Shown piece by piece: positions 53,120 through 61,138 of a DNA stretch of 64,000 bases. The stretch's first letter is position 1. The number at the start of each line of letters is the position of its first letter. The position numbers and the translations under genes are program-made. The notes beneath the pieces were generated by a model. It worked only from the letters and a program-made list of their open reading frames with translations. It ran no database searches and was not told the origin of the DNA. The stretch is from assembly GCA_002840565.1 (NCBI GenBank), contig PHBK01000017.1, forward strand, positions 1-64,000, written 5' to 3'. Source of the stretch: Deltaproteobacteria bacterium HGW-Deltaproteobacteria-12. GTDB lineage: Bacteria; Desulfobacterota; Syntrophia; Syntrophales; Smithellaceae.

Positions 53120-54211
53120 TCAACTCCTGATCATCCGCTCTGCGTGCTGCCGGTCGATCAGTTCACGCCAGTTCTTCGGCGGCCGGGGAATCAGGTCTGC
53201 TTCTCTTTGCACCAATGTAATGGCATCGACCGGACAATGCGTCACGCACTGACCGCAGCCGATGCAGCGCTCCTGTTTTAACGCGGCAATCTTGTCTTTC
53301 ATCTCTAAGGCATTGGTCTGACAAGGGTCAATACACCCTCCGCATCCCATGCAGTTATCAACGTCCACGGAGGCAATATAGGCGGAGGGATCAACCCCCC
53401 TGACGGGGCCTGCCGGATAGAACTTGTTGCTGGCCGACAGATTGATACAGCAGCATTTACAGCAGTTGCAAAGCCAGGAGAGATCATCTTCCGTATAATT
53501 GATGAACTGATGAACAAGGCCGGCATCTTCCGCCGTCCTCAATATCTCCAGAGCCTCGGCGACATCGATCCTTCTTCCGGCAACATTGCCCGTATCCAGA
53601 TAGAATTGGGCATGATCGCCAAACGCCAGACAGACCTCCAGCGGGGCACTGCAGCGATCTTCTTTATCCTTGCGGCAGTGGCAGGGAAAAACCAGAATAG
53701 GTTCCGGGGCCTTTTTAACCATTTCAGCGACATCCTGGTAAGGAGCCGTTGTGGATTCGGAAGGAAGCGTGTAACCCACAGGTACCGTTCTTGTTGAGCC
53801 GGTTTTCACGTTGAATGACGGCCGCCTGTTGTCCTTGAATACTTGAAAAACCAGAGATACAAGTTTTGTATCACTGCCTCGCAGAAACAGGAGATTCTCC
53901 ATGATGCCGGGAAGAAAAGCCAGAGTGGCATAGCTTTTTTCCCCGTTGCCGTCCGCATGCCTTCTGATAACCCCCTGCAAATAGAGATGGTCCAGGACAG
54001 TTTCCACTTCAGCGGTATTTTTGCCGCAGCTTTGCGCTAAATCTTCCAATGTCTGCAAATCAGCGCTCAGATAAAGAGCCAGCATCGCCTCTTCAGGGTT
54101 GAAGAGGTATTTCAGGAGCTCCAGCTCCGTGGCTTTGTCCGTTTCCCGAAAGCCCATGGGCGTTGCATTATGCATCCATTCTCGAAGTTTTCTGTACAGA
54201 TCATTGTTCAT
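53120..54211 (-). CDS. HTH/Cys-knot/di-[4Fe-4S] protein, paralogue C
   Basis: A 363-residue member of the family. The winged-helix-like part (DLQTLEDLAQSCGKNTAEVE, TVLDHLYLQGVI) is at about 51-82. The CxCR region reads FPCHCRKDKEDRCSAPLEVC (C177, C179, C187, C194). The Cys-knot is LCNCCKCCCINL (C248, C250, C251, C253-C255). The ferredoxin motifs are C287-x2-C290-x2-C293-x3-C297 and C316-x2-C319-x2-C322-x3-C326. It is most like A at the N-terminus (MGFRETDKATELELL). AGGAGT lies 8 bases before the ATG. It sits between an acyl-CoA dehydrogenase and the thiolase-like gene. Confidence 0.75.
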   Translation of the reverse strand: MNNDLYRKLREWMHNATPMGFRETDKATELELLKYLFNPEEAMLALYLSADLQTLEDLAQSCGKNTAEVETVLDHLYLQGVIRRHADGNGEKSYATLAFLPGIMENLLFLRGSDTKLVSLVFQVFKDNRRPSFNVKTGSTRTVPVGYTLPSESTTAPYQDVAEMVKKAPEPILVFPCHCRKDKEDRCSAPLEVCLAFGDHAQFYLDTGNVAGRRIDVAEALEILRTAEDAGLVHQFINYTEDDLSWLCNCCKCCCINLSASNKFYPAGPVRGVDPSAYIASVDVDNCMGCGGCIDPCQTNALEMKDKIAALKQERCIGCGQCVTHCPVDAITLVQREADLIPRPPKNWRELIDRQHAERMIRS

Positions 54212-54241
54212 CGCGTGTTACTCCTTAATTGAACAAAGGGG

Positions 54242-55375
54242 TTATGCCGTTTTGAATTTCTTGAGGCTGTCGGCGGCAATAAAGCCTCGCTGCATCTCGG
54301 AGGTTCCATAGACGATTTCGGCAATTCTCGCGTCCCGGTACAACCGCTCAACTTTGCTGCCCAGGATATAGCCGTGCCCGGCGAAAATCTGCATGGCGAG
54401 GTCGGCAATTTTGTTGACCGCTTCACTCGTGAAAAGCTTGGCGCAGGAGGCAAGTATCGCCGCCTCCGTATCATTGTGTTCCATGCCCCAGGCCGCCCGC
54501 TGAGTGATCATCCGGCCCAGATCAACCATCGTAAACATGATGGCGAGTTTGGCCCCGACCCCCTCAAAGTAGCCGATCGGCTTGCCGAAGGCGGTGCGCC
54601 CCTTGGCATATATGGTTGAATTCTCCATGCAGGAAACACCGATTCCCAGTGCCAGCAGGGAAACCGAAAGCCAGAGCAGAGGCTCGACAGCCGTCCATTG
54701 ACCGTAGCCGTCGCCTGTTTTGCCCAGAACAGCTTCCGGACCAACCGCGCAGTCTATAAGTTGGAGATCGGCGATCGGAGCGCCCCGCAGTCCCATCGTC
54801 TTTGTGGCTTCCGAGATTTGCACTCCCTTGGCCTTCCTGTCGATCAGGAAAAACGTCATCCCTTTTTCTTTTCCTGCTTCCTGATTCGTCCAGGCGAGAA
54901 ACAGAAAGGCGTCTGCCAGCGGTGCATTGGTCACGAAACTTTTTGATCCGTTCAGAACAAAGCCGCCGGTTGGAGTTTTTTGGGCGATTGTTGTCATCCC
55001 GGACAGATCCGAGCCTGCCTGCGCCTCGGTGACTCCCAAAGCTCCCCATCCAGCTCCCGAAAGGATCGGCTCCAGGTATTTTCTTTTCTGTTCGGCCGTG
55101 CCGAATTTATTTATTGGAAGGCCGAATGCAGCCGTCGTCGACATCGAGGAAAAAAAGGTTGAAGGACAGGTTTTGGCCAGTTCTTCGGCTGCCAGACAAT
55201 AACCCACAATATCTTCACCAAGGACAATCGACTGGTAATTAACCGCAGCCAGTTTAACCATGTTTTGCTTTAATGTTTCCAACCCATTGTCTTCCGCCAC
55301 AGTTTGTATTTCCGGAACAAGATTCCTCATGCTGCGCCGGATTTCTTTTTGTTTGTCCGTTAATTCATAATTCAT
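54242..55375 (-). CDS. acyl-CoA dehydrogenase family protein without the canonical Glu
   Basis: A 377-residue flavoprotein. WGALGVTEAQAGSDLSGMTT (110-129) and GSKSFVTNAPLAD are the FAD/substrate blocks. RTAFGKPIGYFEGVGAKLA and a C-terminal ARIAEIVYGTSEMQRGFI (349-366) complete the fold. In MCAD-like enzymes the residue before GT is the catalytic Glu (YEGT); here it is Tyr356. The helix-G ER/DR motif used as alternative base is also missing (EPLLWLSVSL). The reaction or base is therefore unusual, or the protein is a non-catalytic partner. AAGGAAGG precedes the ATG. It lies between the other dehydrogenase and paralogue C. Confidence 0.82.
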   Translation of the reverse strand: MNYELTDKQKEIRRSMRNLVPEIQTVAEDNGLETLKQNMVKLAAVNYQSIVLGEDIVGYCLAAEELAKTCPSTFFSSMSTTAAFGLPINKFGTAEQKRKYLEPILSGAGWGALGVTEAQAGSDLSGMTTIAQKTPTGGFVLNGSKSFVTNAPLADAFLFLAWTNQEAGKEKGMTFFLIDRKAKGVQISEATKTMGLRGAPIADLQLIDCAVGPEAVLGKTGDGYGQWTAVEPLLWLSVSLLALGIGVSCMENSTIYAKGRTAFGKPIGYFEGVGAKLAIMFTMVDLGRMITQRAAWGMEHNDTEAAILASCAKLFTSEAVNKIADLAMQIFAGHGYILGSKVERLYRDARIAEIVYGTSEMQRGFIAADSLKKFKTA

Positions 55376-55390
55376 CTTTCGCCTTCCTTT

Positions 55391-56539
55391 CTATCGGAGC
55401 ATGGCCCTGGCCACGATCATCCGCATGATGTCCGATGTTCCGCCTCCCAACTGTCCCAGCTTGGAATCGCGCATGCCTCGTTCCACAGGATACTCGTGGA
55501 TATAACCATAGCCGCCGAAGAGATCGACTGCCGACGAGCTGATTTCAAATCCCCGGTCGCCGATATACATTTTGTTGACCGCAGCCAGCAGCGGGTTCAA
55601 ACTTTTGCCGGCATCTTTTGAGGTTGCCACCCGGTAAACAGCAAGCTTCGAAACCTCCAGGCATACCTTCATGTCGGCTATCCGGTTCTGAATCGATTGG
55701 AAATCGCCAATCGGACGGCCGAAGGCATATCTTTCATTGGCATAACGTGAGCAACCATCAATCATGGCCATGGCGCCGCCGAGAAACGGCGAAAGCAGAA
55801 TACTTCTGTCCCATTCTACCCCGCCCAGGGCAATGTTCCAGCCGTTGTATTCTCCTCCCAGGCAGTTTTCGAGCGGTATCTCACAGTCCTCCAGATAAAC
55901 TTCAGATGTCGTCGAACACCTGCAGCCCATTTTATGCATCGGCTTGCCCGTTGCCAGGCCGGGGGTTCCCTTCTCCACAATAAAACAGGTAATGCCCTTG
56001 TGCTTTTTGCCCTTGTCCAGAGTCGCAAAGATGACGAAGACATCGGCAACCGGCGCATTGGTGATGAAGGTTTTGGAGCCGTTAAGAACGTAGCGGTCGC
56101 CTTTCCTGACCGCAGTTGTTGTCAAAGCTCCGGCATCGGAGCCGCATCCCGGTTCCGTCAAACCCATGCAGCCGATCCATTCCCCCGCGGCGATCTTGGG
56201 CAAGTATTTCAGCTTCTGCTCATGGGTGCCGTGCAGGAGGATATCCGCGCCGCAAAGATAGGTATGGGCGCCCCAGGCCAGCGTATGCCCGCCGTCCACT
56301 CCCGCATGCCCCATCGCTTCTCCCGCCAGGCAGCAGGTGACAAAGTCCGCTCCCGATCCGCCGTACTCTTCCGGATAGGGCAGACCGAGCAGCCCCATTT
56401 CCGCCATCTTTTTCCAGATCTCGAAGCTGAACTCGCCTTTCAGATCAGCCTCCTCGCAAAGAGGAACTATCTGTTCTTTGGCAAAGCGATAAATCGTCTC
56501 CCTGAACATCTTTTGTTCTTCATTTAATGTGAAATCCAT
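55391..56539 (-). CDS. acyl-CoA dehydrogenase with GGGT in place of YEGT
   Basis: A 382-residue flavoprotein of the acyl-CoA dehydrogenase family. MGLTEPGCGSDAGALTTTA (125-143) is the FAD-binding block, and GSKTFITNAPVADVFV follows. RYAFGRPIGDFQSIQNRIAD is conserved. The C-terminal motif reads LGQLGGGTSDIMRMIVA, with Gly366 where MCAD has the catalytic Glu. Helix G has VEWDRS, so Asp244 or Glu242 could be the base, as Glu is in isovaleryl-CoA dehydrogenase. Anaerobic cyclic acyl-CoA dehydrogenases also use Asp as base. AAAGGAG lies 10 bases before the ATG at 56539. It is the first gene of the operon behind the promoter at 56605-56634. Confidence 0.85.
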   Translation of the reverse strand: MDFTLNEEQKMFRETIYRFAKEQIVPLCEEADLKGEFSFEIWKKMAEMGLLGLPYPEEYGGSGADFVTCCLAGEAMGHAGVDGGHTLAWGAHTYLCGADILLHGTHEQKLKYLPKIAAGEWIGCMGLTEPGCGSDAGALTTTAVRKGDRYVLNGSKTFITNAPVADVFVIFATLDKGKKHKGITCFIVEKGTPGLATGKPMHKMGCRCSTTSEVYLEDCEIPLENCLGGEYNGWNIALGGVEWDRSILLSPFLGGAMAMIDGCSRYANERYAFGRPIGDFQSIQNRIADMKVCLEVSKLAVYRVATSKDAGKSLNPLLAAVNKMYIGDRGFEISSSAVDLFGGYGYIHEYPVERGMRDSKLGQLGGGTSDIMRMIVARAMLR

Positions 56540-56604
56540 TGATTGTTTGCTCCTTTCTCTGTTCCCGGTTTCCTGGCCAAACACCAAACCATGCTCGGCA
56601 TATT

Positions 56605-56636
56605 TTCATATATTGTATTTGACTGACTTGTCAATC
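56605..56636 (-). promoter_or_regulatory. promoter with overlapping palindromic operator for the acyl-CoA dehydrogenase operon
   Basis: Minus strand: TTGACA (56634-56629), 18-base spacer, TATGAA (56610-56605). The -35 box is inside an inverted repeat GACTGAC-TT-GTCAATC (56621-56636; one mismatch between arms), a TetR-type operator layout. Its regulator is not obvious in the window. The half-site differs from that of the TetR operon at 10.3 kb, though both are built on ACTKACT. Confidence 0.6.
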
Positions 56637-56747
56637 ATATATTTCTTATGGTTGATAGAAATTTAACTTTTTGTTGGGTAATGAGCATGGGAGTTTTTCC
56701 CGGATTGGAGGAGCAGGCATGCTAAGGCAATAAAACTTTTTTTGTTT

Positions 56748-57077
56748 TTAGGAAATAAACAATAAATATGAAGGAAATGCTCTGGATAATAATTTTTTTA
56801 CTTCTTTGCGAGTGGCGGGATCAGTGATCGGCTCCACTTCGCTGACAGGATTGCCCGAAATTTCCTCGATTCGGTAATGCCGGGAAAGCACTAACCCGGG
56901 CACATGGATAATCCGGCATTCTGCTGCACCGCAGCAGGCGCTTCCGGCGGTCGCAAAGCCCTTAATATAAAGAAGTTCAAGATTGCCATACGGCAGGTAT
57001 CCTTCTCCGATCACGCGGAAAGTCTCATACAACAAAGAAATTTCCTTACCTGGAGCCGCATGCATGTATTCTGCCAT
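56748..57077 (-). CDS. hypothetical protein
   Basis: A 109-residue protein with a Cys-containing centre (GSACCGAAECRIIHVPG) and a basic C-terminus. No family is recognised. ATG 57077 has GGGAG 5 bases upstream; earlier GTG and TTG codons in the frame have none. It is isolated: the cold-shock gene upstream ends in its own terminator (57225-57283) and a gap of about 110 bases separates it from the acyl-CoA dehydrogenase promoter. Confidence 0.55.
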   Translation of the reverse strand: MAEYMHAAPGKEISLLYETFRVIGEGYLPYGNLELLYIKGFATAGSACCGAAECRIIHVPGLVLSRHYRIEEISGNPVSEVEPITDPATRKEVKKLLSRAFPSYLLFIS

Positions 57078-57224
57078 AAAAACTCCCACTGTCAAATGAC
57101 ATCAGATATATTCGGATTTTTTCTTAATGCATGGAATTTCGCGGTTTGTCAAGGCTATCTGGCAAGAGGATTATAGAAAGGATAATCTTAACGGGAAGAT
57201 TTGTAGCGCATCAGGAAAGGAGAT

Positions 57225-57283
57225 AAAAAAAGCGAGAGCCGCTTATGCCGTATTGTCTTTAATACGTGCATCGCAGCTCCCGC
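57225..57283 (-). terminator. rho-independent terminator after the cold-shock gene
   Basis: On the minus strand GCGGGAGCTGCGATG... folds back on ...GCATAAGCGGCTCTCGC (interrupted stem, inner CGTATT/AATACG pair around AAAGAC) and is followed by seven T. It lies about 110 bases after the csp stop. Confidence 0.65.
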
Positions 57284-57392
57284 CTGCTTTAATTGTCCAA
57301 GTATTATCCGCCCGTTTATAATTCAGGCAAGCTGATTAATTATTGCTTTTATTCCGGGTCCGTTAGTACCCGTATACATTTGGTTGCTGATC

Positions 57393-57593
57393 TTAAAGCT
57401 TACGAACATTCTCGGCAGCCGGACCTTTTTGACCGGCGACGACATCGAAACTGACCCGCTCCCCTTCGGACAGGGATTTGAAGCCTTCACCCTGAATTGC
57501 GGAATGATGCACAAAAAGATCTTTGCCACCTTCCTGTTGAATAAAGCCAAACCCCTTTGAATCATTAAACCACTTCACTGTTCCTTCTGCCAT
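57393..57593 (-). CDS. cold-shock protein (CspA family)
   Basis: A 66-residue single cold-shock domain. RNP1 is KGFGFIQ (residues 13-19) and RNP2 is DLFVHHS (25-31), the aromatic nucleic-acid-binding strands. The protein acts as an RNA chaperone. AAGGAGGG lies about 8 bases before the ATG. It stands alone, with its own downstream terminator and another terminator-like hairpin upstream at 57695-57733. Confidence 0.93.
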   Translation of the reverse strand: MAEGTVKWFNDSKGFGFIQQEGGKDLFVHHSAIQGEGFKSLSEGERVSFDVVAGQKGPAAENVRKL

Positions 57594-57974
57594 TATCTAA
57601 CCCTCCTTTGTATTGGGTTCCATTATTGGAACCATTTATAATCTCGCCGAAAAATTCGACGGACAATATTCCCGCTTAAAAACGACTTCCTTCTAAAAAC
57701 AAAAATCCCTGTCACATCGCAATGGACAGGGATGATAAATTCATTTTTACTGCCCCAATATCAGGGAAAGCAAGTATTCATTTTCGAAGTCGATCACATT
57801 GTTATTTATGCCTAACTCTAATTTCCAATAAAATCAAGCTATATTATGCAGGGGAATTTTGAGTGATAATCTTGACCTTGCGCCGTGTTGGTTATTTTCA
57901 TTGACCAAAGTAGATTTTCCTTATACGTTTCAATATATATAACATTTGGCCAATCATGCCGGGAAGACAAAAGT
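57594..57974. other. intergenic region upstream of csp and of the phosphoesterase gene
   Basis: A 380-base gap between divergent genes. It carries the minus-strand hairpin at 57695-57733 and a weak plus-strand promoter candidate, TTGACC (57901-57906) with TACGTT 17 bases later. I could not place a clear csp promoter, so I cannot say whether the hairpin lies in the csp leader. Confidence 0.5.
57695..57733 (-). terminator. terminator-like hairpin upstream of csp
   Basis: ATCCCTGTC (minus strand 57733-57725) pairs perfectly with GACAGGGAT (57713-57705), with an inner CAT/ATG extension, and is followed by TTTTGTTTTT. It lies about 110 bases before the csp ATG on the same strand. There is no upstream minus-strand gene within reach for it to end, so it may be a leader attenuator or the end of a small RNA. 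Confidence 0.7.
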
Positions 57975-58529
57975 ATGCGGATAGCAGTATTTTCGGACAC
58001 TCATGGCAACAAAGAGGCGATGAAGGACGCCCTGCAGAGTGAAGGGCCGTTTCATCTTCTGCTTCATCTGGGCGACGGCGTTGCCGATGGAATGTCCGTC
58101 GGCTCCGCAATGGGCATAGAATTTTGCGGTGTTCAAGGGAATGAAGATATTATGAGTCTTCCGCCGGAGGTGTCTTTTGCAGTCGGAAAATGGACTCTGA
58201 CAGCCGTCCACGGCCACCAACTGGATATTAATCCTTATCATTCACCATTGCAGTGGAAGCAGCATTTCCGGGACATGGCCCAATGGGCGAAGCGGAAAAG
58301 ATCGCAGTTATTTCTCTTCGGGCATTCACATTGTACGGCTTTGCAGGAAGTCGGCGGGGTCGTCATCTGCAACCCGGGAGATCAATATATTGGTTCTACA
58401 GCAGCGCCGACATTCGCGGTCATCCAGGCCGATGAACGGCATTTGAAGATTCAGTTGATGGAGCGATTCGCAAAGGGCAAATGGCAGACAAAAGATACCT
58501 TGGAAAAGATTAATGAGCAGATAAAATAG
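57975..58529 (+). CDS. YfcE-type metallophosphoesterase
   Basis: A 184-residue protein of the MJ0936/YfcE family. MRIAVFSDTHGNKEA gives the D-x-H metal ligands, HLGDG the next Asp, GNED the bridging Asn, VHGHQ a His, and GHSHC the final His pair. It is a two-metal phosphodiesterase, typically active on artificial diesters, with the physiological substrate unknown. The start at 57975 is chosen because it begins with the conserved strand; GGGAAG lies about 9 bases before it. Confidence 0.85.
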   Translation: MRIAVFSDTHGNKEAMKDALQSEGPFHLLLHLGDGVADGMSVGSAMGIEFCGVQGNEDIMSLPPEVSFAVGKWTLTAVHGHQLDINPYHSPLQWKQHFRDMAQWAKRKRSQLFLFGHSHCTALQEVGGVVICNPGDQYIGSTAAPTFAVIQADERHLKIQLMERFAKGKWQTKDTLEKINEQIK

Positions 58530-58629
58530 TTTTCTTACCCGGTAACCGGTCTCGTCTTTTCTCAGCCTCCAGATACGTCTACCTTATTATAAACAATATT
58601 GAGAGTTTATATGAATGTTTGCTTTTTTA

Positions 58630-58659
58630 TTGATCGTGCTTAAGCTAGCAAAATATATA
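58630..58659 (+). promoter_or_regulatory. possible promoter for the EEP-family gene
   Basis: TTGATC (58630-58635) and TATATA (58654-58659) with an 18-base spacer, in an AT-rich stretch about 57 bases before the TTG start at 58716. TATAAT overlaps at 58656-58661. Confidence 0.4.
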
Positions 58660-58715
58660 ATTTCTACCGAAGCAGGATAGATGGCACTATTAAAAATGCA
58701 CCAGAAGGCATAAAA

Positions 58716-59669
58716 TTGATTAATAAAGCATCACGGCCGCTGGACCGGCAAATCCATTGGCTGAGAAAGTTAACTTCCCGGCGCAGAAATACACAGGAAC
58801 ACAGGCATGCCGTTTCTGAGCCGCTTCCTTCTGATGGTTTAAGCCTGAATATTATGAGTTTTAATATCCGGCGGGGAACAAAGCCGGATGGGAGAAATCA
58901 CTGGATATTTCGCCGTAAGCTGGTGCAAGAGGTTTTAACTCAATACCAGCCGGATGTTTTGGGACTGCAGGAAGCGCTGGATTTCCAAATCGAGGAAATT
59001 AGAGGAATTCTTCCCGGATATGCAAAAGTCGGCATCGGAAATCTGGGCGGGAGCGAAGGCATGCACAATGCCATTTTTTATGATGCTGCAAAGTTTGACC
59101 TGGACGGTGATGGAACCATCTGGTTTTCGGATGCGCCCTCTGTTCCGGGTTCAAAAGGGTGGGGAAACGCGATTCCGCGGACGTTTACATGGGCGCGCCT
59201 GATTGAAAAAAAATCCGGTCAGGCTTTCTATTTTTATAATGTCCATTTGGACCATATATCTTTACGATCAAGGAAAAAGAGCGTTGTTGTTCTCATTCAG
59301 CACATCCGGAACCGACTCTTTCCTGATCCTTTTATCGTCACAGGCGATTTTAACGCCGGCGAAAAAAGCGCGCCGATCAGATATTTAAAAGGAATCCATT
59401 TGTTAAAAACCAAACCAAAACTCAGGGTATTAAATCCGGAGCCTTTTGTTGACACTTTCCGCGCCTGCTACCCCCATCTCCGCAGGGCGGCGGCGACTTT
59501 TCACGGTTATAACAGGTATTTACTGAGGCTCAAGATTGACTATATTTTCGTCCCTTCTTCCGTGAGAGTTGATGATGCGCAAGTCATTCAATTGCGCCGG
59601 GAAAGATGTTATCCGTCCGACCATTTTCCTATTTTTACTCGGATTTATTTACCTAAGAGCACTTCCTGA
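58716..59669 (+). CDS. endonuclease/exonuclease/phosphatase (EEP) family protein
   Basis: A 317-residue protein. IMSFNIRRG gives the first Asn, VLGLQEALDFQIEEI the catalytic Glu, FYNVHLDHISLRSR the His/Asp pair, IVTGDFNAGEKSAPIRYL the Asp-x-Asn, and CYPSDHFPIFTRI the terminal Asp-His. This set matches Mg-dependent EEP phosphodiesterases (sphingomyelinase/nuclease-like). The N-terminal 45 residues are basic and not part of the fold. The start is a TTG at 58716 with AGAAGG 7 bases upstream; no ATG is available before the domain. Confidence 0.82.
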   Translation: MINKASRPLDRQIHWLRKLTSRRRNTQEHRHAVSEPLPSDGLSLNIMSFNIRRGTKPDGRNHWIFRRKLVQEVLTQYQPDVLGLQEALDFQIEEIRGILPGYAKVGIGNLGGSEGMHNAIFYDAAKFDLDGDGTIWFSDAPSVPGSKGWGNAIPRTFTWARLIEKKSGQAFYFYNVHLDHISLRSRKKSVVVLIQHIRNRLFPDPFIVTGDFNAGEKSAPIRYLKGIHLLKTKPKLRVLNPEPFVDTFRACYPHLRRAAATFHGYNRYLLRLKIDYIFVPSSVRVDDAQVIQLRRERCYPSDHFPIFTRIYLPKSTS

Positions 59670-59779
59670 CAGAATACAGCAGATACGGGAATCAGTTTTA
59701 TCCCGCTGCTGCGGTACGAGTGTTAATTCTCCGCAGCTTGCTGCGAGGTGGTGGATTTGTCGCAGGAAAGTAGTTTTGC

Positions 59780-61135
59780 TTATCCATTGTGATCAACGTG
59801 CGTGAGGTTTTCGAAGCTGGTGAATTTTTCCAGAAACGCAAGCTTCACCGTACCGGTGGGACCGTTGCGCTGTTTGCCGATAATGATTTCCGCCGTGCCT
59901 TTTTCCGGGTTATCTTCCGATTTATTATAGACTTCGTCGCGGTAGATAAAGGCAATAACGTCGGCATCCTGTTCGATGGCTCCTGATTCCCGCAAGTCGG
60001 CCATTTGAGGGCGACGGTTGGTGCGGTCTTCCACTTTACGATTAAGCTGGGAAAGGGCAATCACCGGCACTTGCAGCTCTTTGGCCAGGGCTTTCAAAGA
60101 GCGGCTGATTTCCGATATTTCCTGCTCGCGGTTATCTCGATAGCCGCCGGCGCGCATCAGTTGAATGTAGTCCACGACAATCAGCCCCAGACCGGCATCA
60201 GCCTTCAGCCGGCGTGACTTGGCTTTCATTTCCAGCACAGTGATTGCCGGAGTATCGTCAATGAAAAGAGGCGCTTCCGAAAGACGACCGGCGGCAGTTG
60301 TCAGTTTCGGCCAGTCGGTTTCGCCGAGAAATCCTTTGCGCAAACGCTGCGAATCAACCTTGGCTTCCGAGGCCAGCAGACGAAAAACCAATTGTTCTTT
60401 AGACATTTCGAGCGAAAAAATGGCGACAGGAGTTTGACTTTCCATTGCGGCAAATTGCGCGATGTTCAGGGCAAACGCAGTTTTGCCCATGCTGGGACGG
60501 CCGGCGACAATGATCAGGTCTGATTTCTGCAAGCCGGAAGTTAAATCATCAATTTTTTCAAAGCCGGTAGGAACGCCCGTAATCAGCTCTTTACGGGAAT
60601 AAAGGTCTTCAATGGAGCGGAAGCTGTCTTTGACAATCTCCCGAATCGGGTGAAAAGCGGGACGGACCTTGTTTTCGGATATTTCGAAGATGCTCTGCTC
60701 GGCGCGATCAAGAATCTGATCAACATCAGTGCCTGTATCATAGCAACTGGTAATGATTTCCGTGGCTGATCCGATTAATCCGCGCAGGATCGCTTTCTCT
60801 TTAGCAATCTTGGCATAGTTGGCGGCATTGGCGGCGGAAGGCACATTATCCACCAGGGAAGCCAGATAGGCCGTGCCTCCTACTGAGTCCAGAAAATTCC
60901 TATCCCGGAGAGCATTGCTCAATGTAATAATATCGACAGGCTCGTTTTTGTCCGAAAGCTCAATCATGACGCGAAAAATCTTCCGGTGTGCTTCACTATA
61001 AAAGTCATCTTTAGACAAGAATTCCAGCACGCTGTTAATCGCGCTGTTTTCCAGCAGAATGCTGCCGAGAATAGATTGTTCGGCTTCCAGATTTTGGGGA
61101 GGAACCTTGAATAAAGATGGATCAATGTCTTTCAT
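59780..61135 (-). CDS. dnaB: replicative DNA helicase
   Basis: A 451-residue hexameric helicase that unwinds DNA at the replication fork. The N-terminal domain starts VPPQNLEAEQSILGSILLEN. Walker A is GRPSMGKTAFALNIA, Walker B is GLGLIVVDYIQLM, and the H4 region reads ALSQLNRKVEDRTNRRPQMA then DLRESGAIEQDADVIAFIYR. Length is standard and no intein is present. Its ATG at 61135 follows the rplI stop by 3 bases, as in many bacteria (rpsF-rpsR-rplI-dnaB). Confidence 0.96.
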   Translation of the reverse strand: MKDIDPSLFKVPPQNLEAEQSILGSILLENSAINSVLEFLSKDDFYSEAHRKIFRVMIELSDKNEPVDIITLSNALRDRNFLDSVGGTAYLASLVDNVPSAANAANYAKIAKEKAILRGLIGSATEIITSCYDTGTDVDQILDRAEQSIFEISENKVRPAFHPIREIVKDSFRSIEDLYSRKELITGVPTGFEKIDDLTSGLQKSDLIIVAGRPSMGKTAFALNIAQFAAMESQTPVAIFSLEMSKEQLVFRLLASEAKVDSQRLRKGFLGETDWPKLTTAAGRLSEAPLFIDDTPAITVLEMKAKSRRLKADAGLGLIVVDYIQLMRAGGYRDNREQEISEISRSLKALAKELQVPVIALSQLNRKVEDRTNRRPQMADLRESGAIEQDADVIAFIYRDEVYNKSEDNPEKGTAEIIIGKQRNGPTGTVKLAFLEKFTSFENLTHVDHNG

Positions 61136-61138
61136 TAT

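Noticed and set aside
59690-59779. Hairpins CCGCAGC-TT-GCTGCG and nearby before dnaB's end
   Set aside because: Short stems, no T run; I could not decide that they end either convergent transcript.
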